A stretch of 64,000 bases of DNA from Fodinibacter sp963730365 (GCA_963730365.1 CAVSRM010000008.1:620001-684000); one strand, 5' to 3'. Positions 42,936 to 51,855 are shown, counted from the first letter of the stretch. Translations and numbers: made by a program. Notes: generated from the letters alone by a model not told the origin.

Positions 42936-42983
42936 ACATACACCGTACGTATACCGTCCTCGACCATGGACGTACAACGTACG
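42936..42983. promoter_or_regulatory. CGTAC-rich palindromic operators of the TetR/MDR pair
   Basis: CGTAC-AAC-GTACG (42971-42983) is a perfect 13-base palindrome. Just upstream, ATAC-N7-GTAT and a direct repeat of ATACACCGT/ATACCGT fill 42937-42957. TTGACG at 42929-42934 followed by TATACC could be a plus-strand promoter under this control. Confidence 0.5.
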
Positions 42984-43046
42984 CACGCCGTGAACGAGAC
43001 CCCGGACGCCGCATCGCCCCAGCCGGATGAGGCGGGAGGCGGCAGC

Positions 43047-44036
43047 ATGCGTGCCGCTGTCTGTGACCGCTACGGCCCCCCGGAGGTGCTCCGGGTCGCC
43101 GATGTGCCGATTCCGGAACCCGGCCCCGGCGAGGTGCGGGTACGGGTGCACGCGGCCGGCCTCAATGCCCTCGACTGGCACGTGGTGCGGGCGGACCCCT
43201 TCTTCGTCCGCCTGGACAAGGGGCTGCGCAGGCCGACGTTCTCCGGCCCGGGAGCCGAGGTGGCGGGTGTCGTGGACCGGCTCGGGGCCGAGGTCACCTC
43301 GGTGGCGGTCGGCGACGAGGTCATCGCGGACATCTCCGGGGCGGGGCTGGGTGGCTTGTCGCAGTGGCGGTGCCTTCCCGCCGAGGTGCTGGTGCCCAAG
43401 CCCGTCGGCACGACGTTCGTCGAGGCGGCCGGTCTGCCGTTGGCCGGAGGCACTGCCCTGCGCGCCCTGCGGGAGGTCGCCGCCGTGCAGCCGGGTGAGC
43501 GGGTGCTCGTGCACGGGGCATCCGGTGGCGTCGGCACCTTCGCCATCCAGATCGCGAAGATCCTCGGGGCCCACGTCACCGCCCTGTGCAGCGGTGCACG
43601 AATTGCACAGGCCCGCGAGCTCGGCGCCGACGAGGTTCTCGACCGCGCCGAGACCGACCTCTCGACGACCTCAGTGCGGTGGGACGTGGTGCTCGGAGTC
43701 AACGGCCACCAGCCGCTGAGCACCTACCGGCGCATCCTTGCGCCGGGTGGCCGCTACGCCATGGTGGGCGGCACCTACCGACAGATCTTCGGTGCCCTGT
43801 TCCTCGGCCGTCTCTACTCCACCGGTGGGCGCACCCTCCGCCCGGTGGTGCACTCGCCGAGTCCCGCTCTGGTCGCGGACCTCGCGTCGTGGGCCGCGGA
43901 AGGCACGCTCCGCACGGTGGTCGAGCGCACGTACTCCCTGGGGGAGGCCGCGGCCGCCCTCGCCGCGATCGACTCGGGGCACAGCGGCGGCAAGATCATC
44001 GTCACGATGGGCCCGGATCCCGACAGGCAGCCCTGA
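43047..44036 (+). CDS. NAD(P)-dependent medium-chain dehydrogenase (quinone-reductase-like)
   Basis: A 329-residue medium-chain dehydrogenase/reductase. It begins MRAAVCDRYGPPEVLRVADV, has the GroES-like domain to about residue 130 and the Rossmann motif VLVHGASGGVGTFAIQIAK. No structural-zinc cysteines are present, so it belongs to the zinc-free quinone oxidoreductase/enoyl reductase branch. It ends with the usual GKIIVTMG. ATG at 43047 has GGGAGGCGGC upstream; an ATG at 42966 is in frame but lies in the operator region. Probably induced when the divergent TetR binds a ligand such as a quinone or aldehyde. Confidence 0.85.
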   Translation: MRAAVCDRYGPPEVLRVADVPIPEPGPGEVRVRVHAAGLNALDWHVVRADPFFVRLDKGLRRPTFSGPGAEVAGVVDRLGAEVTSVAVGDEVIADISGAGLGGLSQWRCLPAEVLVPKPVGTTFVEAAGLPLAGGTALRALREVAAVQPGERVLVHGASGGVGTFAIQIAKILGAHVTALCSGARIAQARELGADEVLDRAETDLSTTSVRWDVVLGVNGHQPLSTYRRILAPGGRYAMVGGTYRQIFGALFLGRLYSTGGRTLRPVVHSPSPALVADLASWAAEGTLRTVVERTYSLGEAAAALAAIDSGHSGGKIIVTMGPDPDRQP

Positions 44037-44116
44037 CGCACCCAAGGTTCGACAGCCCGCGAGCCGTGGCAGGCCCGCGCTTTCGGAGCCGGGGGGACCG
44101 TGGGTGAGACTGAGCC

Positions 44117-44941
44117 ATGCACATCGCCGGAGCCCACGTCCTGCTCACCGGGGCCACCGGCACGATCGGTGCCGCCCTGGCGACCCATCTCGCCGACGCG
44201 GACGCCCGGCTGAGCCTCGTCGCCCGCCACCGCGAGCCCCTCCAGGGGCTGGCCACCGAGACGGGCGCCATCTCCCTGCGCGCCGACCTCGTGGACCGCA
44301 GTGACCTGCACGCGCTCGTCGCCCGGGCCGAGGCCGCGAACGGGCCGGTGGACGTCCTCATCAACAACGCGGCGGTCGAGAGTTCCGGGCACCTCGCCGA
44401 CCTCACGGCGGACGAGGTCGAACGCACTGTCGCCCTCAACCTCACCGCCCCCGCCGAGCTGTCCCGGCGGGTGCTGCCGGGCATGCTCGAACGCGACCAC
44501 GGGCGGATCGTCAACATCTCGTCACTCGCCGGCATCGCGACCTTCCCCGGTCTCGCGCTCTACGGCGGGACCAAGGCCGGGCTCACGCACCTGACCTCGG
44601 GCCTGAGGGCCGACCTGCGCGGCACGGGAGTGCGGACGCTGGCCGTGGAGATCGGGCCGGTGGCCTCCGACATGATGGCCCGGGTCGGCGGATATGCCCC
44701 CACGGCAGCCGCTTTCGACCGACTGTTCCGCGCTCGCCTGCTCACGATGCTCGATGCCGACCACGTCGCCGCTCGCGTGGTCGCCGCGATCGACGCCGAC
44801 CGCTCCCACCTCCGGATGCCGCGCCGCGCGTGGACCATGGCGGCGGTGGCCCACGCACCGCGGGCGGTCGTGCAGACCGTGCTGAGCGGCATCCCCGCCC
44901 GCGCCGAGGGAGCCCGGCCCCGGCTGAGAGCCGTCCCGTGA
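44117..44941 (+). CDS. SDR family oxidoreductase
   Basis: A 274-residue short-chain dehydrogenase: LLTGATGTIGAALA cofactor motif, VLINNAAVE in place of the usual NNAG, and the triad ISSLAGIATFPGLALYGGTKAG. The C-terminal extension (SHLRMPRRAWTMAAVAHAP) is found in SDRs annotated as acting on steroids or fatty acyl groups. Its stop overlaps the GTG of the E2-like gene. No close ribosome-binding site; the start follows GAGACTGAGCC. Substrate unknown. Confidence 0.85.
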   Translation: MHIAGAHVLLTGATGTIGAALATHLADADARLSLVARHREPLQGLATETGAISLRADLVDRSDLHALVARAEAANGPVDVLINNAAVESSGHLADLTADEVERTVALNLTAPAELSRRVLPGMLERDHGRIVNISSLAGIATFPGLALYGGTKAGLTHLTSGLRADLRGTGVRTLAVEIGPVASDMMARVGGYAPTAAAFDRLFRARLLTMLDADHVAARVVAAIDADRSHLRMPRRAWTMAAVAHAPRAVVQTVLSGIPARAEGARPRLRAVP

Positions 44942-45735
44942 GCTGCCGGCGGACCCCGGTCCGCCGAAAGATCGCGGTCGCCACCTGGCGGCCGGCCCGC
45001 GACGGGCGGATCTACGCCCGGATGGAGGTCGACGCCTCGGCGGCGCTGGCCTACCTCGACCGTGTTCGCGAGCAGACCGGCGAGCGGGTCACCCTGACGC
45101 ATGTGGTCGGCGCGGCACTGGGGCGGGCGCTGCGCCAGGTGCCCGAGATCCGTGCCCGCGTCGTGCTCGGACACCTCGTCGACATCGACACCTGCGACAT
45201 CGGGTTCGCGGTCGACATCGAGGCGGGCTCCGACCTTGCCCCGGTCAAGGTGCCCGACGTCGACACCCTCACCCCCGGGCAGGTCGCCCGCGCGGTCGGT
45301 CTCGGGGCCCAACGGCTGCGCGCCCACGAGGACGCCGCCTACCGCCGCACCTCTGGCCTCGTGCGGCTGGCACCGAGCTGGGCCATGCGGCCCGCACTCT
45401 CCGTCGCCAGCCTCGTCGCCGGCGGACTGGGGCGGTCGGTACTGGGCCAGCCGGGCTTCCCGCTCGGCACGGCCTTCGTCTCCAACGTCGGCTCGCTGGG
45501 GCTCGACGAGGCCTTCCTCACCCCGCTGCCCTTCGCCCGCACCCCCGTCTACCTCGCCGTGGGGGCGATCCAGGACCGCCCGGTCGCCATCGACGGTGAG
45601 GTGGTGGTCCGGCCCGTGGTCGTGCTCGTCGCGACGGCCGACCACCGGATCGTCGACGGTGCCCACGCGGGGCGGATGGCCTCGATCGTGCGCGACCTCG
45701 TGCTGCACCCCGAGCGCCTCGACGCCATCACGTAG
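44938..45735 (+). CDS. Stand-alone 2-oxoacid dehydrogenase E2 catalytic domain
   Basis: A 265-residue protein consisting only of the trimeric acyltransferase core of E2 (CAT superfamily). The catalytic motif is intact: ATADHRIVDGAHAGRM, with His and Asp-Gly of HxxxDG. The lipoyl and E1/E3-binding domains of true E2 subunits are absent, and no E1 or E3 gene is near. It is coupled by a GTGA overlap to the SDR upstream. It may be an acyltransferase acting on CoA esters, or inactive towards lipoyl substrates. The pair suggests one reduction step and one acyl transfer (inference). Confidence 0.8.
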   Translation: MSCRRTPVRRKIAVATWRPARDGRIYARMEVDASAALAYLDRVREQTGERVTLTHVVGAALGRALRQVPEIRARVVLGHLVDIDTCDIGFAVDIEAGSDLAPVKVPDVDTLTPGQVARAVGLGAQRLRAHEDAAYRRTSGLVRLAPSWAMRPALSVASLVAGGLGRSVLGQPGFPLGTAFVSNVGSLGLDEAFLTPLPFARTPVYLAVGAIQDRPVAIDGEVVVRPVVVLVATADHRIVDGAHAGRMASIVRDLVLHPERLDAIT

Positions 45736-45748
45736 TCGCCTCGTCGCG

Positions 45749-45754
45749 TAGCCT
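45749..45754 (+). promoter_or_regulatory. -10 hexamer TAGCCT upstream of the ABC-F gene
   Basis: TAGCCT ends ten bases before the ATG at 45765; any 5' leader would be only a few bases. Confidence 0.4.
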
Positions 45755-45764
45755 GCTGCGCGTC

Positions 45765-47402
45765 ATGAGCGCGACCCTCACTGCCCGCGGGCTTGCTGCC
45801 GGCCACGGTGCCCGAACCCTCTTCGCCGACCTCGACCTCGTCGTGGGCGGGGGCGACGTCGTCGGCCTCGTGGGCGCCAACGGGGCCGGGAAGTCGACGC
45901 TCCTCAGGCTCTTGGCGGGCGAGCTCGAGCCGGAGGACGGCACCGTCGCCATGACCCCGGCCACGGCGACGGTCGGGCACCTCCCCCAGGAGCCGGACCG
46001 GCGACCCGGGGAGACGGTGGCCGGTTTCGTCTCCCGCCGCACGGGCGTGGCCGCCGCCCAGGCCGAGCTCGATGCCGCCTCCGACGCCCTGGCCGGCGGC
46101 GGGGCCGGGGTCGATGACCGGTATGCCCTGGCTCTCGACACCTGGTTGGCGCTCGGGGGGGCCGACCTAGAGGAGCGCACCTGGGTGGTCCTCGCCGACC
46201 TCGGGCTGACGCTCGACCCGGGGACCCCGATGACTGCCCTCTCCGGCGGCCAGGCGGCCCGCGCCGGGCTGGCCGCGCTGTTGCTCTCGCGCTACGACGT
46301 GCTGCTGCTCGACGAACCCACCAACGACCTCGACCTCGACGGGCTGGACCGCCTTGAACGGTTCGTCGCAGGGTTGGGCAGCCCGGCCGTCATCGTGAGC
46401 CACGACCGCGAGTTCCTCGCCCGCACGATCACCCGCGTCGTCGAGCTGGACCTGGCGCAGCAGAGCGTCGACGTGTACGACGGAGGCTACGACAGCTACC
46501 TCGCCGAGCGGGACGTCGCCCGCCGCCACGCGCGAGAGGAGTTCGAGGAGTACGCCGACACCCGCGCCGGCCTCGCCCAGCGGGCCATGATGCAGCGCAA
46601 CTGGATGGCGTCCGGGGTACGCAACGCCCGGCGCAAGTCAACCGACAACGACAAGATCGGCCGGAAGTTCCGGGCCGACGCGAGCGAGAAGCAGGCCGCG
46701 AAGGCCCGGCAGACCGAGCGGATGATCGAACGGCTCGAGGTCGTCGAGGAACCGCGCAAGGAGTGGGAGCTGCGGATGGCCATCGCCGAGGCACCCCGCT
46801 CGGGCACGGTCGTCGCCTCCGCCTCCGGGGCGCTCATCCGACGGGGGGACTTCACCCTCGGGCCGCTCGACGCGCAGGTCGACTGGGCCGACCGCATCGT
46901 CGTCACCGGCGCGAACGGCTCGGGCAAGTCCACCCTCATCGCGGTCCTGCTCGGCACGCTGCCCGTCGACGAGGGCAGCGCCGGGCTGGGGTCGGGGGTG
47001 CTGGTCGGGGAGGTCGACCAGGCACGCAGCCTCTTCCTCGGCTCCGCGTCGCTGGCGAGGGCGTTCGGGGATGCCGTGCCCGGCTGGAGCGATGCGGAGG
47101 TGCGGACCCTGCTGGCCAAGTTCGGGCTCGGCGCCGAGCACGTGCACCGGTCCTCGGAGTCCCTGTCACCGGGGGAGCGGACCCGGGCCGCCCTCGCGCT
47201 GCTCCAGGCGCGCGGGGTCAACCTGCTCGTGCTGGACGAGCCCACCAACCACCTCGACCTGCCCGCCATCGAACAGCTCGAGCGGGCCCTGGACGACTTC
47301 GCGGGCACCGTGCTGCTCGTCACCCACGACCGGCGGATGCTCGCCGAGGTTCGCGCCACCCGCCGCTGGCACGTGGACAGCGGTCAGCTCACCGAACTCT
47401 GA
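45765..47402 (+). CDS. ABC-F family ATP-binding protein
   Basis: A 545-residue soluble protein with two ABC ATPase domains and no membrane segments. First domain: Walker A GANGAGKS, signature LSGGQAARAGL, Walker B LLLLDEPTNDLDLDG. Second domain: TGANGSGKS, LSPGERTRAA, LLVLDEPTNHLDLP. The linker between them (about residues 230-300) is the charged helical arm that inserts into the ribosomal E site in this family. ABC-F proteins act in translation or protect ribosomes from antibiotics; sequence alone does not separate housekeeping from resistance types. A long hairpin terminates the gene. Confidence 0.9.
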   Translation: MSATLTARGLAAGHGARTLFADLDLVVGGGDVVGLVGANGAGKSTLLRLLAGELEPEDGTVAMTPATATVGHLPQEPDRRPGETVAGFVSRRTGVAAAQAELDAASDALAGGGAGVDDRYALALDTWLALGGADLEERTWVVLADLGLTLDPGTPMTALSGGQAARAGLAALLLSRYDVLLLDEPTNDLDLDGLDRLERFVAGLGSPAVIVSHDREFLARTITRVVELDLAQQSVDVYDGGYDSYLAERDVARRHAREEFEEYADTRAGLAQRAMMQRNWMASGVRNARRKSTDNDKIGRKFRADASEKQAAKARQTERMIERLEVVEEPRKEWELRMAIAEAPRSGTVVASASGALIRRGDFTLGPLDAQVDWADRIVVTGANGSGKSTLIAVLLGTLPVDEGSAGLGSGVLVGEVDQARSLFLGSASLARAFGDAVPGWSDAEVRTLLAKFGLGAEHVHRSSESLSPGERTRAALALLQARGVNLLVLDEPTNHLDLPAIEQLERALDDFAGTVLLVTHDRRMLAEVRATRRWHVDSGQLTEL

Positions 47403-47465
47403 GGCCGACCCGGCACCCAGCACTCGGCATCCGGCACCAGGCACCAGGCACCCGGCATCCCACCA

Positions 47466-47535
47466 CCCCGTCGAGTGAACAGAACACGCCGTGTGGCCGG
47501 AGCCCCAGACGGCGTGTTCTGTTCACTCGACGGGG
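47466..47535. terminator. Perfect 27-bp inverted repeat between convergent genes
   Basis: The 27 bases at 47466-47492 (CCCCGTCGAGTG...) are exactly complementary to 47509-47535, with a 16-base loop. It lies 64 bases after the ABC-F stop and 14 bases before the GMC gene's 3' end. Short GGCACC-type repeats precede it (47409-47460). Confidence 0.7.
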
Positions 47536-47549
47536 TCAAGGTGCGGGGG

Positions 47550-49385
47550 TCAGCCGCCGACCATCTCGTGGAGACGGACCCCGTGGTCCGCAGCGATCAG
47601 CTCGGCGGCCTTCTCGCCGATCATGATCGCCGCGGCGTTGGTGTTGCCGCTGACGACGTTGGGCATCACGCTCGCGTCGGCCACCCGGAGCGCCGCCACA
47701 CCGTGGACGTTGAGCCGAGGGTCGACGACGTCACCGATCCGGCAGGTCGAGGTCTCGTGGTAGACAGTCAGCGCGTAGTGGCGGGCCAGGTCCTCCAGCA
47801 GGGCGTCGCTCGGTTGCGCGCCGGTCTCGTGACCGTGGGCCTCCGCCAGGTGCGGCGGGATGACCGGGTCGCCCAACCCACCACCGGGCCAGGCCTTGGC
47901 GATCTCGAGCGCCTTGCGCATGACGGCGACCATGACGAGGACGTCGTGGGGATCGGCGAAGTAGTTGAGGTCGATGCGTGGGGCCGCGGCCGGGTCGGCG
48001 CTGGCCAGGGTGACCGAGCCCTCCGAGTGGGGCTGCACCGGGTTGGGCAGCACGACCACCTGCCCGCGCGTCGGGTCGAGGAAGTCGTCGGGGTCCTCGA
48101 AGAACCTGCTCGGCGGCAGGCGGAAGACGTGCTCCCAGATCGCCGGCGTGTATCCGCAGGCGAGGAAACCGATCTGGGCATCGTGGGTGTGCTCGTCACC
48201 CAGGCCCGTGGAGAAGAAGACCGTGGCGTCGTAGAGCGACGAGGACGCCAGGCCCCGACCCGTGGTGAACCACTCGCCGAGGCGGCGCTCGGCCTCCGCC
48301 TTGGCGGCGGCCAGCGCCTCGGGGAGGTCGACGTCATCGGCAGGGTCGGCCGGCAGCGGACCGGCGGGAGCCCGCAGGGCGTCCGGGCCGAGCGACATCG
48401 CGATCTCGGTCATCGTCTCGCCGATCCCGTCGGCGGCGAACATCAGGGGCGCGTGCAGGTGGTCCTTGAGGTGGCGACCGACGTCCGGGAGGTCGACCAC
48501 GCAGTCCACCCCCACGGCGGCCAGCTCATCGCGTGCCCCGACTCCGGAGAGCATGAGGATGTGCGGTGAGCCGATCACGCCTGCGCACAGCACCACCTCG
48601 GTGCCGGCCGACACCTCCTCCTGGGCCCCGGCGCCGGTGCGATAGGACACCCCCGTCGCGCGCACGTCACCGCCCTCGCCGTCGAGCAGGATCCGCTCGA
48701 CGAGCGCGCCCGTGACGACGACGAGGTTCTCCCGGTCCATCGCCGGCTCGAGGTAGGCGTGGAAGGTGGAGCTGCGCTTGCCGTCCTTGGTCGTGGTCTG
48801 GAACAGCGAGGCCACACCCTCGGGGTCCCGGCGGTCCCGGCCGTTGTAGTCACCCTTCTTCAGGCCGACCGCCACGGCGGCGTCGACGAACTGGGACGAG
48901 GCGGGCAGGATCGGCTCCCGCACCGACACCCCCACCGGACCGTCGCTGCCGTGGGCCTCGAGGTCGGGATGGAGCTCGGTGTTGTGGACGAAGCCCTCGG
49001 CCTTGCGGAAGTAGGGAAGGACCTCGTCGTAGGACCACCCCTCGGCACCTCCGGCTGCCCAGGAGTCGAAGTCACCCGGGTGGCCGCGGACGTAGGCCAT
49101 GTAGTTCAGCCCTGAGGTGCCGCCGAGCATCTTGCCCCGGGGCACCATCATCCGGCCGCCGACGACACCCTTGCCGGCCCCACCGGCGTCGCCGGTGAAC
49201 ATCCAGTCGACGGCGGGGTCGTTCTGCAGGCTGGCCACCGCGGCCGGCATCAGCTCTGCCGGGGGCGGCGGTCCGCCGGCCTCGAGCAGGCACACCCGTA
49301 CGTCGGGGTCCTCGGTCAGCCGGGCAGCGACCACGGCTCCCGCCGAACCCGCTCCCACGATGACATAGTCGTACGTCGAGCCCAT
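47550..49385 (-). CDS. GMC family oxidoreductase
   Basis: A 611-residue FAD-dependent glucose-methanol-choline oxidoreductase. The N-terminal dinucleotide motif is YVIVGAGSAGAVVAARL, followed by KMLGGTSGLNYMAYVRG (GMC signature 1) and GVIGSPHILMLSGVG (signature 2). The active-site pair is His in YHETSTCRIGD and Asn in GNTNAAAIMIGEKAAE. It resembles the choline dehydrogenase/alcohol oxidase branch but is about 60 residues longer, with an insertion around residues 350-385. No betaine aldehyde dehydrogenase is adjacent. GAGGTGG precedes the ATG. Confidence 0.88.
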   Translation of the reverse strand: MGSTYDYVIVGAGSAGAVVAARLTEDPDVRVCLLEAGGPPPPAELMPAAVASLQNDPAVDWMFTGDAGGAGKGVVGGRMMVPRGKMLGGTSGLNYMAYVRGHPGDFDSWAAGGAEGWSYDEVLPYFRKAEGFVHNTELHPDLEAHGSDGPVGVSVREPILPASSQFVDAAVAVGLKKGDYNGRDRRDPEGVASLFQTTTKDGKRSSTFHAYLEPAMDRENLVVVTGALVERILLDGEGGDVRATGVSYRTGAGAQEEVSAGTEVVLCAGVIGSPHILMLSGVGARDELAAVGVDCVVDLPDVGRHLKDHLHAPLMFAADGIGETMTEIAMSLGPDALRAPAGPLPADPADDVDLPEALAAAKAEAERRLGEWFTTGRGLASSSLYDATVFFSTGLGDEHTHDAQIGFLACGYTPAIWEHVFRLPPSRFFEDPDDFLDPTRGQVVVLPNPVQPHSEGSVTLASADPAAAPRIDLNYFADPHDVLVMVAVMRKALEIAKAWPGGGLGDPVIPPHLAEAHGHETGAQPSDALLEDLARHYALTVYHETSTCRIGDVVDPRLNVHGVAALRVADASVMPNVVSGNTNAAAIMIGEKAAELIAADHGVRLHEMVGG

Positions 49386-49536
49386 CGATACCACCTCGTT
49401 GTGGTTGCCTCGCCGAGTGCCAGGCACTGTGCCGCAAACGGAACCACACGAAGTGCACCGGGACAAGGGGTCCCCGGGTGCGAGACGCGCTGTCGAACGC
49501 TGGCCCGCGCGTCGGCCGGGGCGCCGTCGAGCCGGG

Positions 49537-50847
49537 TCACTCCAGGCAGGCCCGGAGCCCGTCCTGCAGCGCGTCCAGCCACGCACCGACCGATCGGCGG
49601 GCCTGCGCGGTGTCGGGGTACCGACAGCGGAGGTGCAGACCGGAGGCGTTGACGAGGAACCAGATCATCACCCCGTCGGTGCGGGTCACGGCCGACACGT
49701 GCTGCACCTCGAGCTCGGGGGCGACCGGCACGGGCACCCGCCGGCCGTCGAGCCAGGAGACGGCGAACATCCCCGGGCTGGCGGGCATCCCGCCGTAGGG
49801 CTCCATGATCGGACCCAGCGGGTGCGACCCGAGGTCGATGGCCTCGGCGACCGCTCGGGCGCAAGCCGCGGGGTCGGGGTCCTCGGACTCCATGACGGCG
49901 TTCGTGATGAACCAGCCCACCGAGTCGTGCCAGCGTTCCTCGTGGCGCGAGTGCACCGGCAGGATCGCGCGCAGGGGTTCACCGGCCGCCTCGGCGAACA
50001 CCCCGGTCATGACCGACGTCGCCATCGAGATCATCCGCACCCCCTCCGCCCGGGCATGCGCCGAGAAGCGTTCCAGCTCCTCCGCGTCGAGCACGTCGCG
50101 CAGCTCGACGACCTCGGGCGGAGCGGTGGACAGGTCACCGAGCGGGAGCGGGAACGTGGGCATCACCCCACCACCGGCATCCAGGATCTCCGCCCAACGG
50201 CGGTGGACGTGCTCGGGTGCCGCCGGCATGGCGGCCAGGGCCGCGGTGTGCTCGGCGAAGCTCGCCGTTGTCGGGAGGGTGGCTCCCGGTGGCCGACCGC
50301 TCTCGACGTCCGCGAGGCAGGTGCTCAGGTCGCGGGCGATGACGAGCAGTGACCAGAGGTCCACATGGGCATGGTCGAGGCCCACGAGCACCGCCGGCCG
50401 CGCGTCCGAGGACTCCTCGTCGGGCTGCACCACGCAGAGCCGGTGCGAGGGGGAGCCCAACGGAGCGCACACGGCGTCAAAGACCTTCCGCACGACCTCT
50501 CGCGGGTGACCGCCGGCGCCGACCCCGTGCTCCACCCAATCACCAGGGAACAGGTCGATCTCGTGCAGGCCGACCTCTCCGGCGGGGGAGAGCGTGAAGG
50601 CCGTGCGCAGCGTGCCGTGGCGTTCCACCACCGCGAGCCAGGCCGTCTCGAGGTGCGCGTCGCTGACCGGTCCCGGGGGCCGGAAGCAGACCGCCATCCA
50701 GGAGCCGGGGCGTTGGCCGAGGGCCACGTGCCTTCCCTGGTCGAAGGAGAGGGGCACCGCGGGCCCGCGGTCGGGACCCACCCGCAGGTCGAGGCTGCGC
50801 ACCCGGCCCTCGGGCAGCGCCATGCGGGCGACGTTGGTCAGGCGCAT
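49537..50847 (-). CDS. Condensation-domain protein
   Basis: A 436-residue protein with the CoA-dependent acyltransferase/condensation fold. The motif is GLDHAHVDLWSLLV, equivalent to the catalytic HHxxxDG of NRPS condensation domains with the second His and the Asp kept. Other fold landmarks are VVERHGTLRTAF (the early strand-helix) and the mid-protein SVGWFITNAVM, equivalent to the crossover region. It stands alone without adenylation or carrier domains, like PapA-type acyltransferases of lipid assembly. The ATG at 50847 lies eight bases after TAGAGT. Substrates unknown. Confidence 0.78.
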   Translation of the reverse strand: MRLTNVARMALPEGRVRSLDLRVGPDRGPAVPLSFDQGRHVALGQRPGSWMAVCFRPPGPVSDAHLETAWLAVVERHGTLRTAFTLSPAGEVGLHEIDLFPGDWVEHGVGAGGHPREVVRKVFDAVCAPLGSPSHRLCVVQPDEESSDARPAVLVGLDHAHVDLWSLLVIARDLSTCLADVESGRPPGATLPTTASFAEHTAALAAMPAAPEHVHRRWAEILDAGGGVMPTFPLPLGDLSTAPPEVVELRDVLDAEELERFSAHARAEGVRMISMATSVMTGVFAEAAGEPLRAILPVHSRHEERWHDSVGWFITNAVMESEDPDPAACARAVAEAIDLGSHPLGPIMEPYGGMPASPGMFAVSWLDGRRVPVPVAPELEVQHVSAVTRTDGVMIWFLVNASGLHLRCRYPDTAQARRSVGAWLDALQDGLRACLE

Positions 50848-50855
50848 GCCGCCGT

Positions 50856-50861
50856 ACTCTA
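50856..50861 (-). promoter_or_regulatory. -10 hexamer TAGAGT, near-leaderless promoter
   Basis: Minus-strand TAGAGT ends eight bases before the ATG of the condensation-domain gene. The same AT-rich GTACTCTATGG stretch could also serve the plus-strand gene. Confidence 0.45.
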
Positions 50862-50911
50862 TGGGTGATCCGGACGACGCGGTCCAGCCCGACCACACTG
50901 CAGGAGGCGCC

Positions 50912-51685
50912 GTGCCCACGATCGAGGTGCCCGGGGCGACGCTCGACTACACGGTGTCCGGCAGAGGACCCTCGGTGGTGCAGCTGCACGGGCTCACGTC
51001 GTGCCGGGCACGCGACCAGGCACTCGGTCTGGATCTCGGTCGCGCCCTGCCCCGCCAGCGCCTGTTGCGGTACGACGCTCGGGGCCACGGGGCGTCGACG
51101 GGCGTGCCGCACCCCGCCGGCTACGCGTGGCACCGGCTCGCCGACGACCTCCTCGCCCTCCTCGACCACGTCTTCCCCCGGTCACGCGTCCACGGCGTCG
51201 GACCGTCGATGGGCACCGGCACGCTCCTGCACGCGGCGGTTCGCGACCCGGGGCGCTTCGCCTCCCTGACCCTCGTCATCCCCCCGACCGCCTGGGGGAC
51301 CAGGCGCGCCCAGGCCGAGGCCTACCGCGCCAATGCCGACCTCGTCGAACGCGAGGGCTTGGGCGCCTTCCTCGACCTCGGCAGCACGGCACCCGGCCCG
51401 CCGGCGCTCGACGGTGCCCCGCTGACCTTCCCGTCGGTGGACGAAGCCCTGCTGCCGACGCTGCTCCGCGGGGCTGCCGCGACCGACCTGCCACCCCACG
51501 AGGTGCTCGAAACAGTCGACGTACCGGTCCTCGTGCTGGCCTGGACCGACGACCCGAGCCACCCGATGGAGACGGCCGAGGTGCTCACCGACGTGCTGCC
51601 GGACAGCCGGCTCGTCGTCGCCCGGTCTCCGGCCGACGTGCTGTCGTGGCCCGGGCTCTTCGCGCAGCACGTCAGCGCGCACTGA
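50912..51685 (+). CDS. Alpha/beta hydrolase
   Basis: A 257-residue alpha/beta hydrolase: LHGLTSC oxyanion region, YDARGHGAS, and the nucleophile elbow VGPSMGTG (GxSxG). An Asp candidate is in LAWTDDPSHP. At the place where the catalytic His normally sits (GxGH) the sequence reads VARSPADVLSWPG, so no clear His is present; the closest are the final residues QHVSAH. It may be an inactive or altered hydrolase. GTG start with CAGGAGG at 50901. Divergent from the condensation-domain gene, so the two may be linked. Confidence 0.8.
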   Translation: MPTIEVPGATLDYTVSGRGPSVVQLHGLTSCRARDQALGLDLGRALPRQRLLRYDARGHGASTGVPHPAGYAWHRLADDLLALLDHVFPRSRVHGVGPSMGTGTLLHAAVRDPGRFASLTLVIPPTAWGTRRAQAEAYRANADLVEREGLGAFLDLGSTAPGPPALDGAPLTFPSVDEALLPTLLRGAAATDLPPHEVLETVDVPVLVLAWTDDPSHPMETAEVLTDVLPDSRLVVARSPADVLSWPGLFAQHVSAH

Positions 51686-51855
51686 GCTCGGGCGCCGGAA
51701 CCGCGCTCAATGGCTCCAGCGCCCTCCAGCGGGCGCTCCGGCGGACGACCAGCGCTGGCAAGATGTATCGGCACCGGCATCCGCTGCTCCTCACGGTGAC
51801 GGACGCGGCCGACGGCGACCGCGTCGGCGTGAAGCGATCGAGAGGCGTGACCCAC

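Noticed and set aside
42929..43048. Extended N-terminus of the TetR regulator
   Set aside because: It would pass through the palindromic operator and divergent promoter; the GTG at 42928 begins the conserved TetR sequence.
51686..51855. Possible small gene between the alpha/beta hydrolase and the Hcp-like gene
   Set aside because: The open frames here are extensions of the neighbours; no start signal or conserved sequence is visible.
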